Numbered from the stretch's first letter, positions 51,333 to 60,282 are shown. The stretch is DNA of 60,815 nt from Shewanella sp. MBTL60-112-B2 (GCF_019655055.1 NZ_BPFA01000033.1:1-60815); one strand, 5' to 3'. Translations and numbers: made by a program. The notes: generated by a model not told the origin, from the sequence alone.

Positions 51333-52994
51333 ATGTTATTTAGCAGACGTTTTTTCCCTTACTTTGTGACCCAATGCCTAGGGGCCTTGAACGACAACGT
51401 ATTTAAAAACGTTCTGCTGCTGTTGGTGACCTATTCACAAGTTGAGCAGTTGCCGATCGATATTAATCTGTTTGTTAACCTAGCCGCAGGTCTGTTTATT
51501 CTGCCTTTCTTGCTGTTTTCAGCTCACGCGGGTCAGTTAGCGGACAGTGTTGATAAAGCACTGCTAATTCGTAGACTAAAGCTGCTCGAACTCATCATCA
51601 TGTCGGTCGCTATCTTCGCCATTATGAGTAATAGCTATCTGGTTATGTTGCTATTGCTGTTTCTTACTGGGGTACAGTCAGCTTATTTTGGTCCGGTCAA
51701 ATACTCACTACTACCTAGAGTGTTACACGAAAGCGAGCTCGTTTCGGGTAATGCCTGGGTTGAGATGGGCACCTTCTTAGCCATTCTGATTGGAACAATT
51801 TCGGCAGGAATGATCGTTGCCAGTAACATGGCGACATACTGGGCTGCAGCCACGGTATTTATCCTAGCTTTAATTGGTATGGCTGCGAGTTGGTTTATCC
51901 CGAGTATTCCAGCCCACAGCGATGTTAAACCTCGATTTTCTATTATCTTAGCCACCATGGATAACCTTAATAAGGCGCGTAACAACAAAGCCATTTGGAC
52001 TGCTATTTTAGCTATCAGTTGGTTTTGGTTTGTGGGGGCGACTTATCTTACTCAGTTTCCTAATTTTGCTCGAATAACCTTAAATGCTGACCCTACGGTG
52101 GTATCACTACTCCTATTACTGTTTTCGGTGGGCATAGGTGCAGGCTCATTTGTTTGTGAGCGGCTGTCTTGTCGGCGAGTAGAGCTTGGGATCATGCCTT
52201 TAGGTTTACTGTTACTCGCTTGCTTCGGAATCGATCTCTATTTTGCTCTACCCAATAAATCGATATTGGTAGAACTGTATCAATTACATAGCTTTATTGC
52301 AGAGACAGGGCATTATCGTCTGATGTTTGATCTGTTTATGATTGGTGTCGGAGGTGGCTTATTTATTGTGCCGCTTTATACCTATATTCAGGTGCGAGCC
52401 AAAGAGGGCGAGTGCGCACAGGCGATTGCGAGTAACAATATCATCAATGCGTTATTTATGGTGAGTTCGGCTATATTTGCTATGCTGGCCTTGAATGTAT
52501 TGCAATGGCCGATAGAGTTGCTCTTTTTGGTCTTAGCTGTGGTAAATGCCCTGGTGCTAGTGTATTTACTTTGGCGCTGGCCAGAACTCTTACTCAGCTG
52601 CGTGAGTTATTTTGTTCGCAGGGTTACGCATAGAACTCAGGTGCTAGATCGGGATTCTTTACATAAGTCGTCTAAATTATTGCTGGTTACCGAGCAAGCA
52701 TCTTGGCAAGAGCTCGTAGTGATACTTGGCAGCTTTAACCACCCGGTATTATTTGCCGACCTAACTCAGCAGAGCTGGCCTAATCGTTTTATTGGCTGGG
52801 CATTCTCTCGGTTGAGTTGGCAGGCACAGCAGCATGAAGTGGATAGCATTATTTGCGTGGATAAAAGCTCGCTCAGCGAGTATAAAACCCGCGCTGAATT
52901 TGCAGACTTTAAAGTGGTGTTAGTTAAGTTGGACGCTACTGAGGGAAGAGTGCTGAAGTTAGCAATAGCCCCATTAGCTGCGGATAACAGCTAA
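51333..52994 (+). CDS. LplT-like MFS transporter with C-terminal extension
   Basis: A major facilitator protein resembling the lysophospholipid flippase LplT and the N-terminal half of Aas-type fusions. The opening YFVTQCLGALNDNVFKNVL and the GPVKYSLLPRVL segment are typical. About twelve membrane helices fill residues 1 to about 425. A further 120 residues (about 430-553) are soluble and have no pattern I know. They lack the HX4D motif of an acyltransferase, which often follows in relatives. The stop codon lies inside a perfect 12-bp stem at 52969-52999. Confidence 0.82.
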   Translation: MLFSRRFFPYFVTQCLGALNDNVFKNVLLLLVTYSQVEQLPIDINLFVNLAAGLFILPFLLFSAHAGQLADSVDKALLIRRLKLLELIIMSVAIFAIMSNSYLVMLLLLFLTGVQSAYFGPVKYSLLPRVLHESELVSGNAWVEMGTFLAILIGTISAGMIVASNMATYWAAATVFILALIGMAASWFIPSIPAHSDVKPRFSIILATMDNLNKARNNKAIWTAILAISWFWFVGATYLTQFPNFARITLNADPTVVSLLLLLFSVGIGAGSFVCERLSCRRVELGIMPLGLLLLACFGIDLYFALPNKSILVELYQLHSFIAETGHYRLMFDLFMIGVGGGLFIVPLYTYIQVRAKEGECAQAIASNNIINALFMVSSAIFAMLALNVLQWPIELLFLVLAVVNALVLVYLLWRWPELLLSCVSYFVRRVTHRTQVLDRDSLHKSSKLLLVTEQASWQELVVILGSFNHPVLFADLTQQSWPNRFIGWAFSRLSWQAQQHEVDSIICVDKSSLSEYKTRAEFADFKVVLVKLDATEGRVLKLAIAPLAADNS

Positions 52995-52999
52995 TGGGG
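52969..52999. terminator. Bidirectional hairpin spanning the MFS stop codon
   Basis: CCCCATTAGCTG and CAGCTAATGGGG pair perfectly over 12 bases around a 7-base loop. The MFS stop codon (52992-52994) lies in the right arm. It sits between the convergent MFS and selU genes and probably terminates both, although the T-runs are short. Confidence 0.6.
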
Positions 53000-53022
53000 T
53001 TAACTTAAATTAAAGTCGCTAT

Positions 53023-54120
53023 TTAATGGTTATCTAGCCACTGATGCATAGCTTGATGGTCACCCCTGAAGAGGATGCGCTCCGACTTTTTGTCGATTTG
53101 GTATTGATACATAGGGTCGTAATACTTGACCAGCAACAACTCAATCCAACCTAAATGACCGCGGGTGTCATTTTGACTTGTTTGCATGCTTAAGGCGTCG
53201 ATTATCATTGCCTGAAGCTCGTCATGCTGCTTTCCACCTAGACGCTTTTTAATGCCAGTGATGCTTTGGGCCAAATATTGTGCAAAAGCTTCGAAGCCAG
53301 CTTCTTCCCCTAATCTTTGAATATAGCCACTGTGCATCTTATGCACATATTCGTTAAGCAGGCGTGCCAGCCTTGCATCCATCGACTCTTCTAACACCAA
53401 TACACTGGCTGTCTGCATGCCAGAATAGAAAGCCTGAGGTAGGGCCGAGCGCCCAATCAGGAAGCTTTCATCCTCGAGTAGCAAGTGCTTTGCATCGCTG
53501 TCTTGGTGTTTTAACAGTGCAACAGCGAGGCTATTTTCAAAGTTGATTTGACTCGGTTGCCCTTCGTGATAGCGACCGAAGCTGGAACCTCGGTGGTGCG
53601 CTATTCCTTCAAGATCAACCGCTTCTTTACGCTGTAAAAGGAAGTCAGTTTTACCACTGCCAGTAATTCCGCTTAGGATAAGCATCGGCTTTACATTGGG
53701 GGCGCTATCTATCGTTTCAATCAGAAACTGGCGCATGGCCTTATAACCGCCTTCAATAAAGGGGATATCTAAGCCCGCTTCTTTAAGCCATTGCTGAGTC
53801 AGCTGTGAGCGCAGACCACCGCGAAAACAATAAAGGTAGCCTTGAGGGTTTTCACTGAAGAATTTTAACCAAGCATCAACTCTCTGTTGCTTCACTTCAC
53901 CATTAACCAGTGAGTGGCCTAGCTCTATGGCAGCAGCTTGGCCGCGCTCTTTATAGCAAGTACCCACTAGCTTGCGCTCTTCATCTTCCATCAATGGATG
54001 GTTTTGGCTGGCTGGAAAGGCGCCTTTTTCGAACTCTATGGGTGCACGCGCGTCCATTATCGGATGATCGCTGACGAGAATTCGGCGATATTCGCTTGCG
54101 GGCACTTTATTGAGTGGCAT
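53023..54120 (-). CDS. selU: tRNA 2-selenouridine synthase SelU (MnmH)
   Basis: Replaces sulfur by selenium at the wobble uridine of certain tRNAs using selenophosphate. The N-terminal rhodanese domain has its catalytic Cys98 in YLYCFRGGLRSQ, and the C-terminal half has a P-loop GITGSGKT at residues 151-158. It has 365 residues. It starts as selD ends, with a 1-base overlap, so the selenophosphate maker and user are translated together. Confidence 0.95.
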   Translation of the reverse strand: MPLNKVPASEYRRILVSDHPIMDARAPIEFEKGAFPASQNHPLMEDEERKLVGTCYKERGQAAAIELGHSLVNGEVKQQRVDAWLKFFSENPQGYLYCFRGGLRSQLTQQWLKEAGLDIPFIEGGYKAMRQFLIETIDSAPNVKPMLILSGITGSGKTDFLLQRKEAVDLEGIAHHRGSSFGRYHEGQPSQINFENSLAVALLKHQDSDAKHLLLEDESFLIGRSALPQAFYSGMQTASVLVLEESMDARLARLLNEYVHKMHSGYIQRLGEEAGFEAFAQYLAQSITGIKKRLGGKQHDELQAMIIDALSMQTSQNDTRGHLGWIELLLVKYYDPMYQYQIDKKSERILFRGDHQAMHQWLDNH

Positions 54121-55160
54121 TAGATGAGCTCCACGGTCATTGCCGTACTTTTCTCGACTAACTGGCCAATACAGATAGGTTCAATACCATTGTCGGCGAG
54201 TAAAGTTTGCAGCGCTGCTTCACCTTCGGCGGCAACAGCAATTAACAGGCCACCACTAGTTTGCGGATCGCAAATAATGGCTTTTTGTTCTTCAGTTAAT
54301 GTAGGCAAATGCTCACCATAGCTGTCAAAATTTCTATGGGTGCCACCAGGAATGCAACCTAGCTCCAAGTAGTGGCGGGCATTTGGTAGCAAAGGCAGTA
54401 AGCTAATATCCAGCTTAGCGCCTAGGTCTGCACCGTGGCACATCTCAAGCAGGTGTCCGGCTAAACCAAAGCCAGTTACATCTGTTAGTGCATTAACTTG
54501 CGGGATCTTGGCAATTTTAGGGCCTAGAACATTGAGTTGGCACATGGCTTCAGCTGCGGTGTTAAGATCGGCATCTACCAACTTTTTCTGCTTTTGCGCC
54601 GTCGTTAAAATACCAATACCGAGTGGCTTAGTCAGATAAAGCATATCACCCGCTTTAGCGGTATCGTTCTGCTTAAGTTCATCTAAAGGAATTTGGCCGG
54701 TGACGGCTAAACCAAATATAGGTTCTGGCGAGTCGATGCTATGACCACCTGCCAGCATAATACCTGCGTCGGCACAGGCTTTGCGGCCACCATCAACCAC
54801 TTGCTGAGCGACTTCTGCTGGTAATTTATTTACAGGCCAGCCAAGAATCGCAATGGCCATCATAGGAGTGCCACCCATAGCGTAGATATCACTAATGGCG
54901 TTAGTGGCAGCGATACGTCCAAAGGTAAATGGATCATCTACAATCGGCATGAAGAAGTCAGTGGTGCTGATAATACCTGTGGTCTCGTTAAGCTTATAGA
55001 CGGCAGCATCATCGCGAGTCTGGTTACCTACCAGTAGATTAGGGTCATCAAATACAGGCAGCTGAGAGGCAAGTATAGTGCCGAGAACTTTTGGAGAAAT
55101 TTTGCAGCCGCAACCCGCGCCGTGACTGTACTCGGTAAGTTTGATTTCTGAATTTGACAT
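54120..55160 (-). CDS. selD: Selenophosphate synthase SelD (Cys form)
   Basis: Makes selenophosphate from selenide and ATP. The active-site loop is HGAGCGCKISPKVL with Cys17 and Lys20, the same positions as in E. coli. This is the cysteine form, not the selenocysteine form, so no in-frame TGA is involved. The metal/ATP segments AVYKLNETTG and LTDVTGFGLAGHL are intact. It has 346 residues and forms an operon with selU. With no selA or selB in view, selenium use here is documented only for tRNA. Confidence 0.96.
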   Translation of the reverse strand: MSNSEIKLTEYSHGAGCGCKISPKVLGTILASQLPVFDDPNLLVGNQTRDDAAVYKLNETTGIISTTDFFMPIVDDPFTFGRIAATNAISDIYAMGGTPMMAIAILGWPVNKLPAEVAQQVVDGGRKACADAGIMLAGGHSIDSPEPIFGLAVTGQIPLDELKQNDTAKAGDMLYLTKPLGIGILTTAQKQKKLVDADLNTAAEAMCQLNVLGPKIAKIPQVNALTDVTGFGLAGHLLEMCHGADLGAKLDISLLPLLPNARHYLELGCIPGGTHRNFDSYGEHLPTLTEEQKAIICDPQTSGGLLIAVAAEGEAALQTLLADNGIEPICIGQLVEKSTAMTVELI

Positions 55161-55309
55161 GAGCTTAAAACGCCCTAATAAATAGTAAGTAGCCGATCAT
55201 GATAGACCCATAACGAGGGGACTTCAATCGGCCTCGGGTACAAGTTGAGACTTGAGCCTGATTGCTTAGGGCTATTTGGGGCTGAATTGGTAAATCATGA
55301 CCCGCCGAA

Positions 55310-55337
55310 ACAAAAAAGCCGCTGTGATAGCGGCTTT
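55310..55337 (-). terminator. Intrinsic terminator after the desaturase gene
   Basis: On the minus strand the arms AAAGCCGCT and AGCGGCTTT pair around a 5-base loop and run into TTTGTTTC. It lies 10 bases past the desaturase stop. Confidence 0.85.
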
Positions 55338-55346
55338 GTTTTAATC

Positions 55347-56453
55347 CTAGCTAAAGCTTGCAGTTAAATTGTGCCAGCTTCTTTGTTGCTGTTTAAAGCG
55401 GATTTTTAGTTCCTTAACTTGGCTAAGTAGCTGTTTATCTGCAAGCTGTTTACGCTTAGCTTCAATAAGAGCTTTCTTTGCTGCGTAGTATTCAGCTAAG
55501 TGTGCTTTTAATGTCTCGTACTCTTCTTGTATTTTCTCAATGAGTTCTTCGCTATTAGGCAAGTGAGCTACCTTATTCTGAGTACGCTTTAATTGCATTT
55601 GCAAACGTGCGTGCTCAATTTTCTCCTGCGGTACCACGCGGCGACCATTGGCAAGCCCCATCCAGGCTAATGTATTGATAAGCCACTTGGTAGGATCGTA
55701 TTGCCACCAGTGAATGCCATTACGATAGTCATTCTCAAAGATATGGTGATAGTTATGGTAGCCCTCACCATAGGTCAATATGGCTAGGAAGCCGTTATCT
55801 CGCGCTGTATTTTTATCTGTATAAGGCTGCGAACCCCAGATATGCGCAAGTGAGTTGATAAAGAAAGTACAGTGGTGAACCACAACAAGGCGCAGCAATC
55901 CAGCTAACAATAACATGCCCAATATGTCGCCATTCAACCAACCCAGTAGGATCGGCAAACCGAAGTTCATGATTAGCAGGAGCGGTAGGTAATGCTTGTG
56001 TTGCCACATAACGATTTTATCGTTTTGAAGATCACGTACATTCTTGTAGTCGTGATAACGCTGAGCCTGGTATTCACGTAGCATCCAGCCAATATGACTG
56101 TACCAAAACCCCATCTTTGCAGAGTAGGGGTCTTTGTCATTGTTATCGACATGCTTATGGTGCACTCGATGATCGGAAGACCAATGCAATGCACTATTTT
56201 GCAAGGCTAACGCACCGCCTAAGGCATAGAGGAATCGAACTGAGGCATGAGCTTTATAGGTACGGTGAGACCAGAGTCTATGGTAACCACCAGTAATTGA
56301 TAAGCCGCTCGCAAAGGCTAGCACCACAAAGGCGACCCATTCGATGGTATCAAACCCGTGAGCAATCCCATACCAAGGAACAAATATCGCGGCGCAGGCA
56401 AACGTGATACTAAACAGGCTCACATTCATCCAGATGATAGGAGGTTTTTTCAT
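55347..56453 (-). CDS. Acyl-CoA (delta-9 type) fatty acid desaturase with helical tail
   Basis: Integral-membrane desaturase that introduces a double bond into acyl chains with a di-iron centre. The three histidine boxes are complete: HRLWSH at residues 58-63, HRVHH at 95-99 and HNYHH near residue 240. Residues about 275-368 are a highly charged, probably coiled-coil extension not needed for catalysis. I start at the ATG at 56453, because the upstream ATG at 56483 lies inside the palindrome at 56475-56492. The divergent fabR gene and the shared operator strongly suggest repression by FabR when unsaturated lipids are plentiful. Confidence 0.9.
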   Translation of the reverse strand: MKKPPIIWMNVSLFSITFACAAIFVPWYGIAHGFDTIEWVAFVVLAFASGLSITGGYHRLWSHRTYKAHASVRFLYALGGALALQNSALHWSSDHRVHHKHVDNNDKDPYSAKMGFWYSHIGWMLREYQAQRYHDYKNVRDLQNDKIVMWQHKHYLPLLLIMNFGLPILLGWLNGDILGMLLLAGLLRLVVVHHCTFFINSLAHIWGSQPYTDKNTARDNGFLAILTYGEGYHNYHHIFENDYRNGIHWWQYDPTKWLINTLAWMGLANGRRVVPQEKIEHARLQMQLKRTQNKVAHLPNSEELIEKIQEEYETLKAHLAEYYAAKKALIEAKRKQLADKQLLSQVKELKIRFKQQQRSWHNLTASFS

Positions 56454-56474
56454 TATTATTATAATCCCAAGTTG

Positions 56475-56492
56475 AGCGTACATCTGTACGCT
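56475..56492. promoter_or_regulatory. Perfect 18-bp palindrome, probable FabR operator
   Basis: AGCGTACA and TGTACGCT are exact reverse complements with a 2-base centre. The sequence closely resembles the FabR-binding palindrome I recall from the fabA and fabB promoters of E. coli. It lies 22 bases upstream of the desaturase start and 100 bases upstream of the fabR start, between the two divergent genes, so it could control both. Confidence 0.8.
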
Positions 56493-56592
56493 AATTTAAC
56501 GTGGATAGTGATCGGGGTCAAGTTTGTTGATGCTGCGTTTTGTGTTAAAAAGCGGTATTATTCAAGGAATAATTTTTGTAAGTAGGTTCAAC

Positions 56593-57207
56593 ATGGGCAT
56601 TAGAGCACAACAAAAAGAGAAGACGCGACGGGCACTCGTCGATGCGGCATTTAGTCAGTTAAGTGCTGAGCGTAGCTTTTCTAGCCTAAGTTTGCGCGAA
56701 GTTGCGCGTGAAGCGAACATTGCTCCAACTTCATTCTATCGTCATTTTAAAGATATGAATGAGCTGGGTTTAACCATGGTGGATGAAGGCGGACTGACGC
56801 TCAGACAGATGATGCGTAAAGGTCGCCAGCGTGCTGAAGCCGGTGGCAGTGTGATCCGAATTTCGGTTGATACTTTTATGGAAGTACTCGAATCAAATCC
56901 AAACGTATTCCGTATTCTACTGCATGAGCGTTCTGGAACTTCGGCTCCCTTCAGGGGCGCAGTGGCTCGTGAAATCGAACACTTTATTTCAGAACTAGCG
57001 CATTACACCGAAGCAACGGCCAATCGCGCACCTGAATTAGCCCACGCCCAGGCTGAAGCCTTGGTGACTTTGGTCTTTAATGCGGGGGCCGCAGCATTAG
57101 ATATGAAGCGAGTAGATCGAAAAGTCTTAGCTGACCGCTTGGTGATTCAATTGCATATGATTGCTAAGGGTGCCGATGCACTACAAAATAAGAAAGAACA
57201 AAATTAG
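56593..57207 (+). CDS. fabR: TetR-family fatty acid regulator FabR
   Basis: Repressor of unsaturated fatty acid genes that responds to the ratio of saturated to unsaturated acyl groups. The N-terminal helix-turn-helix is SLSLREVAREANIAPTSFY followed by RHFKDMNELG; the ligand domain contains NVFRILLHERSGTSAPFRG, typical of FabR. I start at the ATG at 56593, giving 204 residues, which fits the family; an ATG at 56524 would add 23 unlikely residues. It is divergent from the desaturase, sharing the palindrome at 56475-56492. Confidence 0.94.
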   Translation: MGIRAQQKEKTRRALVDAAFSQLSAERSFSSLSLREVAREANIAPTSFYRHFKDMNELGLTMVDEGGLTLRQMMRKGRQRAEAGGSVIRISVDTFMEVLESNPNVFRILLHERSGTSAPFRGAVAREIEHFISELAHYTEATANRAPELAHAQAEALVTLVFNAGAAALDMKRVDRKVLADRLVIQLHMIAKGADALQNKKEQN

Positions 57208-57225
57208 CTTTTGAATAGCATAATT

Positions 57226-57257
57226 AAAAACGGCATCCTTAAGGATGCCGTTTTTAT
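57226..57257. terminator. Bidirectional terminator between fabR and trmA
   Basis: A 15-bp perfect inverted repeat (arms AAAAACGGCATCCTT and its complement) directly abutting at 57240/57241, with A- and T-runs at the two ends. It sits between the convergent fabR and trmA stops and can work in both directions. Confidence 0.93.
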
Positions 57258-57283
57258 TAGAATGATTGTTGAATCATCAGACG

Positions 57284-58381
57284 TTACTTTTTCTCAAGGA
57301 AAACGCCTGACTCCATATGATCCGTATATGGGAACTGATCGAACAAGGCGAAGCGAGTGATTTTGTGGGTCTTACTCAGCTCATCTAAGTTGTCGATAAG
57401 GGTATGAGGGTTACATGAGATATAGACGATACGCTCATAATCTTGCACTAGCTTAACGGTATCAGCATCCAAGCCTGCGCGTGGTGGGTCAACAAATATG
57501 GTATTACAGTTATAACTATCTAAGTCGATACCTTCTAGGCGTCTAAAGCTACGCTTTTTCGCCATAGCTTCGGTAAAGTCTTCAGCTGACATACGGATAA
57601 TCTGCAGGTTGTCGACTTGGTTAACTTTGATATTGTATTGTGCTGACTCTACAGAAGGCTTAGCCAGTTCCGTTGCCAATACCCGCTCAAAATTTTGTGC
57701 TAGCGCGATAGAGAAGTTCCCGTTACCACAATAAAGCTCAAGTAAATCACCACTACTATTCTTAGTGACATCAATAGCCCACTCAAGCATCTTAACTGAC
57801 ACTTTACCGTTAGGTTGAGTAAAGCTGTTCTCAATCTGATGATACTGTAGTTGTTTACCAGCAACATTGAGCGATTCAACCACAAAGTCTTTATCTAAGA
57901 TGATCTTCTGCTTACGCGCTCGGCCAATCAAGTTAACGTTAAACTGAGTGCTAAGAGTTTGCTTAAGGATCTTTGCTTGCTGCTCCCACTCGCTATCAAG
58001 TTGCTTGTGGTAAAGCAGTGATACTAAGATCTCACCACTTAGTGTTGATAAGAAATCGATTTGGAACAGACGGTGGCGTAAAATAGTATTTGGCTTTAAT
58101 AGCTCTACTAAAGCAGGCATCATTTTATTAATCAATTCGCTTGCTGGCAGGAACTGATCGCAACGAACCTTACTATCAAGTTCTTTATCGAACATATAGT
58201 AATAGAGGTCTTCACCTTCATGCCAAACTCTAAACTCAGCACGCATACGATAGTGAGCAGGTTCAGAACTGAATGACTCTAGTTCAGGTGTATCAAAATC
58301 AGCAAATAACTGCTTTAACTTGACGCACTTTGCTTCTAGTTGCACATCATAGGTTGTAGGATCCATTGCTGCTAAATTCAT
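57284..58381 (-). CDS. trmA: tRNA (uracil-5-)-methyltransferase TrmA
   Basis: Methylates U54 of tRNA to ribothymidine. The SAM-binding motif is LLELYCGNGNFSIALA, the DPPRAGLD box is intact, and the catalytic Cys is in YISCNPHTL. The FSQPN-type substrate motif appears as SFTQPN. It has 365 residues. It is monocistronic, with its promoter in the 58382-58578 gap shared with divergent murI. Confidence 0.96.
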   Translation of the reverse strand: MNLAAMDPTTYDVQLEAKCVKLKQLFADFDTPELESFSSEPAHYRMRAEFRVWHEGEDLYYYMFDKELDSKVRCDQFLPASELINKMMPALVELLKPNTILRHRLFQIDFLSTLSGEILVSLLYHKQLDSEWEQQAKILKQTLSTQFNVNLIGRARKQKIILDKDFVVESLNVAGKQLQYHQIENSFTQPNGKVSVKMLEWAIDVTKNSSGDLLELYCGNGNFSIALAQNFERVLATELAKPSVESAQYNIKVNQVDNLQIIRMSAEDFTEAMAKKRSFRRLEGIDLDSYNCNTIFVDPPRAGLDADTVKLVQDYERIVYISCNPHTLIDNLDELSKTHKITRFALFDQFPYTDHMESGVFLEKK

Positions 58382-58578
58382 ATCTTGATCACCGTTGGCA
58401 TTAAATTAGGGGCGGAATATTATACTAGATAGCTGGGATGTCCAGTTTCTCACTTCCGATTTTAACTAGGTTGTGGGAAAATTCTAAAGCAATATAGCCT
58501 ATCATGCTGTTTGTAAGACCTAACGACGCTTCTTTTATGTGTATCGAAACCATTTTTACTCTATAGCGGAGAATACTT

Positions 58579-59385
58579 TTGTTTGGACCTATTCTTATTT
58601 TTGACTCAGGGATCGGTGGACTGTCGATTTTTGATGAGATCAGAAAAGTATTACCCGATCAAGATTGCTGCTATCTATTCGATAATGCACGTTTGCCTTA
58701 TGGGGAGCTAGAAGAGTCGGTTCTTATTCAAGGCTGCGTGGAGCTGATTTGTGAGCAGGCTGATAAGATCGGCGCATCATTAGTCGTTGTAGCCTGTAAT
58801 TCGGCAAGTACTTTAGTGCTCCCGGGTTTACGAGAAAGATTATCTATTCCTATTGTAGGGGTCGTACCTGCAATCAAACCCGCAGCAAAACTATCTAGTG
58901 CAAGGCATATAGGTTTATTGGCAACGCCAGGGACGATTAAGCGTTCCTATACAAGAGAGCTAATAGAGCAATTTGCCGATGGATGTAAGGTAGAGCTTTT
59001 TGGCTCATCGGAACTAGTGATGTTAGCAGAGGCGAAACTTGCAGGTGACGGCGTCGACCTGATTAAGCTAAGTGCCCAACTGGAACCTATACGCCAATCG
59101 AATCTAGATACCTTGGTCTTGGGCTGTACTCACTTCCCTATATTAGCGAATGAGATGCAGCAGATCCTAGGCGATGGTGTGCAGCTACTCGATTCTGGAG
59201 TCGCAATCGCGCAGAGGGTGGTTTTTCTGCTTAACGAGTTTTCACATAACAAAGCTGCGGTTTGTAGACGGAAGCAGTTAACGGCAATTTATACTACGGA
59301 AGAGATTTCGGCGGGGTTAACAACCAGACTAGCTGAAAAAGGATTCACAAAAATAGTGTCACACTCTTCAGCCAATCTAGGTTAG
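58579..59385 (+). CDS. murI: Glutamate racemase MurI
   Basis: Makes D-glutamate for peptidoglycan. The two catalytic cysteines are in VACNSAST and LGCTHFP; the N-terminal DSGIGGLSIF motif is also intact. The start codon is TTG at 58579, with GGAG about 10 bases upstream, and no better ATG or GTG is available without removing the conserved N-terminus. It has 268 residues. The gene commonly lies next to an rrn operon in this group, as here. Confidence 0.95.
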   Translation: MFGPILIFDSGIGGLSIFDEIRKVLPDQDCCYLFDNARLPYGELEESVLIQGCVELICEQADKIGASLVVVACNSASTLVLPGLRERLSIPIVGVVPAIKPAAKLSSARHIGLLATPGTIKRSYTRELIEQFADGCKVELFGSSELVMLAEAKLAGDGVDLIKLSAQLEPIRQSNLDTLVLGCTHFPILANEMQQILGDGVQLLDSGVAIAQRVVFLLNEFSHNKAAVCRRKQLTAIYTTEEISAGLTTRLAEKGFTKIVSHSSANLG

Positions 59386-59395
59386 CTATATATCT

Positions 59396-59851
59396 TTATG
59401 CGTTATCACTTTTATCTGAGTCTTGAGATTTAGCTTCACGAACCTTCAATGTTCTTTCTTGAAAATCAAATTCGTTAAGCTTAACCATGGCTTTCTTTGC
59501 GCCAGCCTCAGACATTTCAATAAATCCAAATCCTTTACGACGTCCCGTCTTACGATCTCGAACTAAACGTACTGAGTTAACAGGGCCGAATTCTCCGAAT
59601 AATGATTTAACCTCACCTTCGTGAACTCTATAAGGAAGGTTACCTACATATAGAGTCATGGTTGGGCCACTATATGGTTCGCTGCTGTTAGTTGTAGTAC
59701 TAGGCTTTTTAGATTGAAGTGAAAAGATAACGCTCGCGATAATAGCGCCAGTAAAGAAAGCTATTGCGCCGTTTAGATCCGGTGCAATCTGAAAAATGGC
59801 TAATGCACCTATAATGGCTACTGCCAAGACAATCAAGAATGACTTCTGCAT
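59396..59851 (-). CDS. Membrane-anchored RRM RNA-binding protein
   Basis: A 151-residue protein with two N-terminal hydrophobic helices (residues about 3-21 and 27-45), a Ser/Thr-rich linker, and an RNA-recognition-motif domain at residues about 65-140. RNP2 is LYVGNLPY and RNP1 is KGFGFIEM, both complete. The C-terminus is charged. Most bacterial RRM proteins lack membrane segments, so the domain is presumably held on the cytoplasmic face. The RNA target is unknown. It is transcribed away from the adjacent rrn operon. Confidence 0.88.
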   Translation of the reverse strand: MQKSFLIVLAVAIIGALAIFQIAPDLNGAIAFFTGAIIASVIFSLQSKKPSTTTNSSEPYSGPTMTLYVGNLPYRVHEGEVKSLFGEFGPVNSVRLVRDRKTGRRKGFGFIEMSEAGAKKAMVKLNEFDFQERTLKVREAKSQDSDKSDNA

Positions 59852-60081
59852 AAATATAATCTCTAAAGAGTTAATAAATGAATTGATAACTAACTGTTAA
59901 TAACCTGCATATGGTAATGAATTATTGGCCAATACTCTAGTGCGTTGCTGGAAAAATGAACTTTATCTATAACCTAGGGTGAAATTGATGAAGAATTAAA
60001 CGTGAAATGTAGGATAAATAAGCGCTAACGCGGGCTTTGTTGAAAACTTCAGCAAGCGAACATTTATTTGATAAAAAGCGC
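59852..60081. other. Intergenic stretch upstream of the rrn promoters
   Basis: This 230-base region lies between the RRM gene and the first rrn promoter. It is AT-rich, with no gene, repeat or clear motif that I can support. It probably holds the RRM promoter and binding sites for factors that stimulate rrn transcription. Confidence 0.4.
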
Positions 60082-60109
60082 TTGCGCTCTTTTTGAATCT
60101 CCCTATAAT
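60082..60109 (+). promoter_or_regulatory. rrn promoter P1
   Basis: A -35-like TTGCGC at 60082-60087 and a perfect -10 TATAAT at 60104-60109 are separated by 16 bases. A GC-rich discriminator (GCGACCCC) follows, as expected for stringently controlled rrn promoters. Confidence 0.75.
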
Positions 60110-60282
60110 GCGACCCCACTGACACGGTGAAGCAGGCAACTAGCCAAGCACACAGCGTTAGAGAGATTAACTTCTACGGAAATTAACCTCAGGTGACAAT
60201 CGCTTTGAGAGCTTCGGGTTTTGCTTCTTTTCACGAGAGTGATTAAGAAATCATCACTTGAAAAACTTCTTAAAATAAGCGC

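Noticed and set aside
54120..55160. Selenocysteine-containing SelD
   Set aside because: The active-site position is an ordinary Cys codon (Cys17) and no in-frame TGA is present.
56454..56483. Longer desaturase starting at ATG 56483
   Set aside because: That ATG is inside the operator palindrome and would add a non-conserved peptide; the ATG at 56453 opens the conserved protein.
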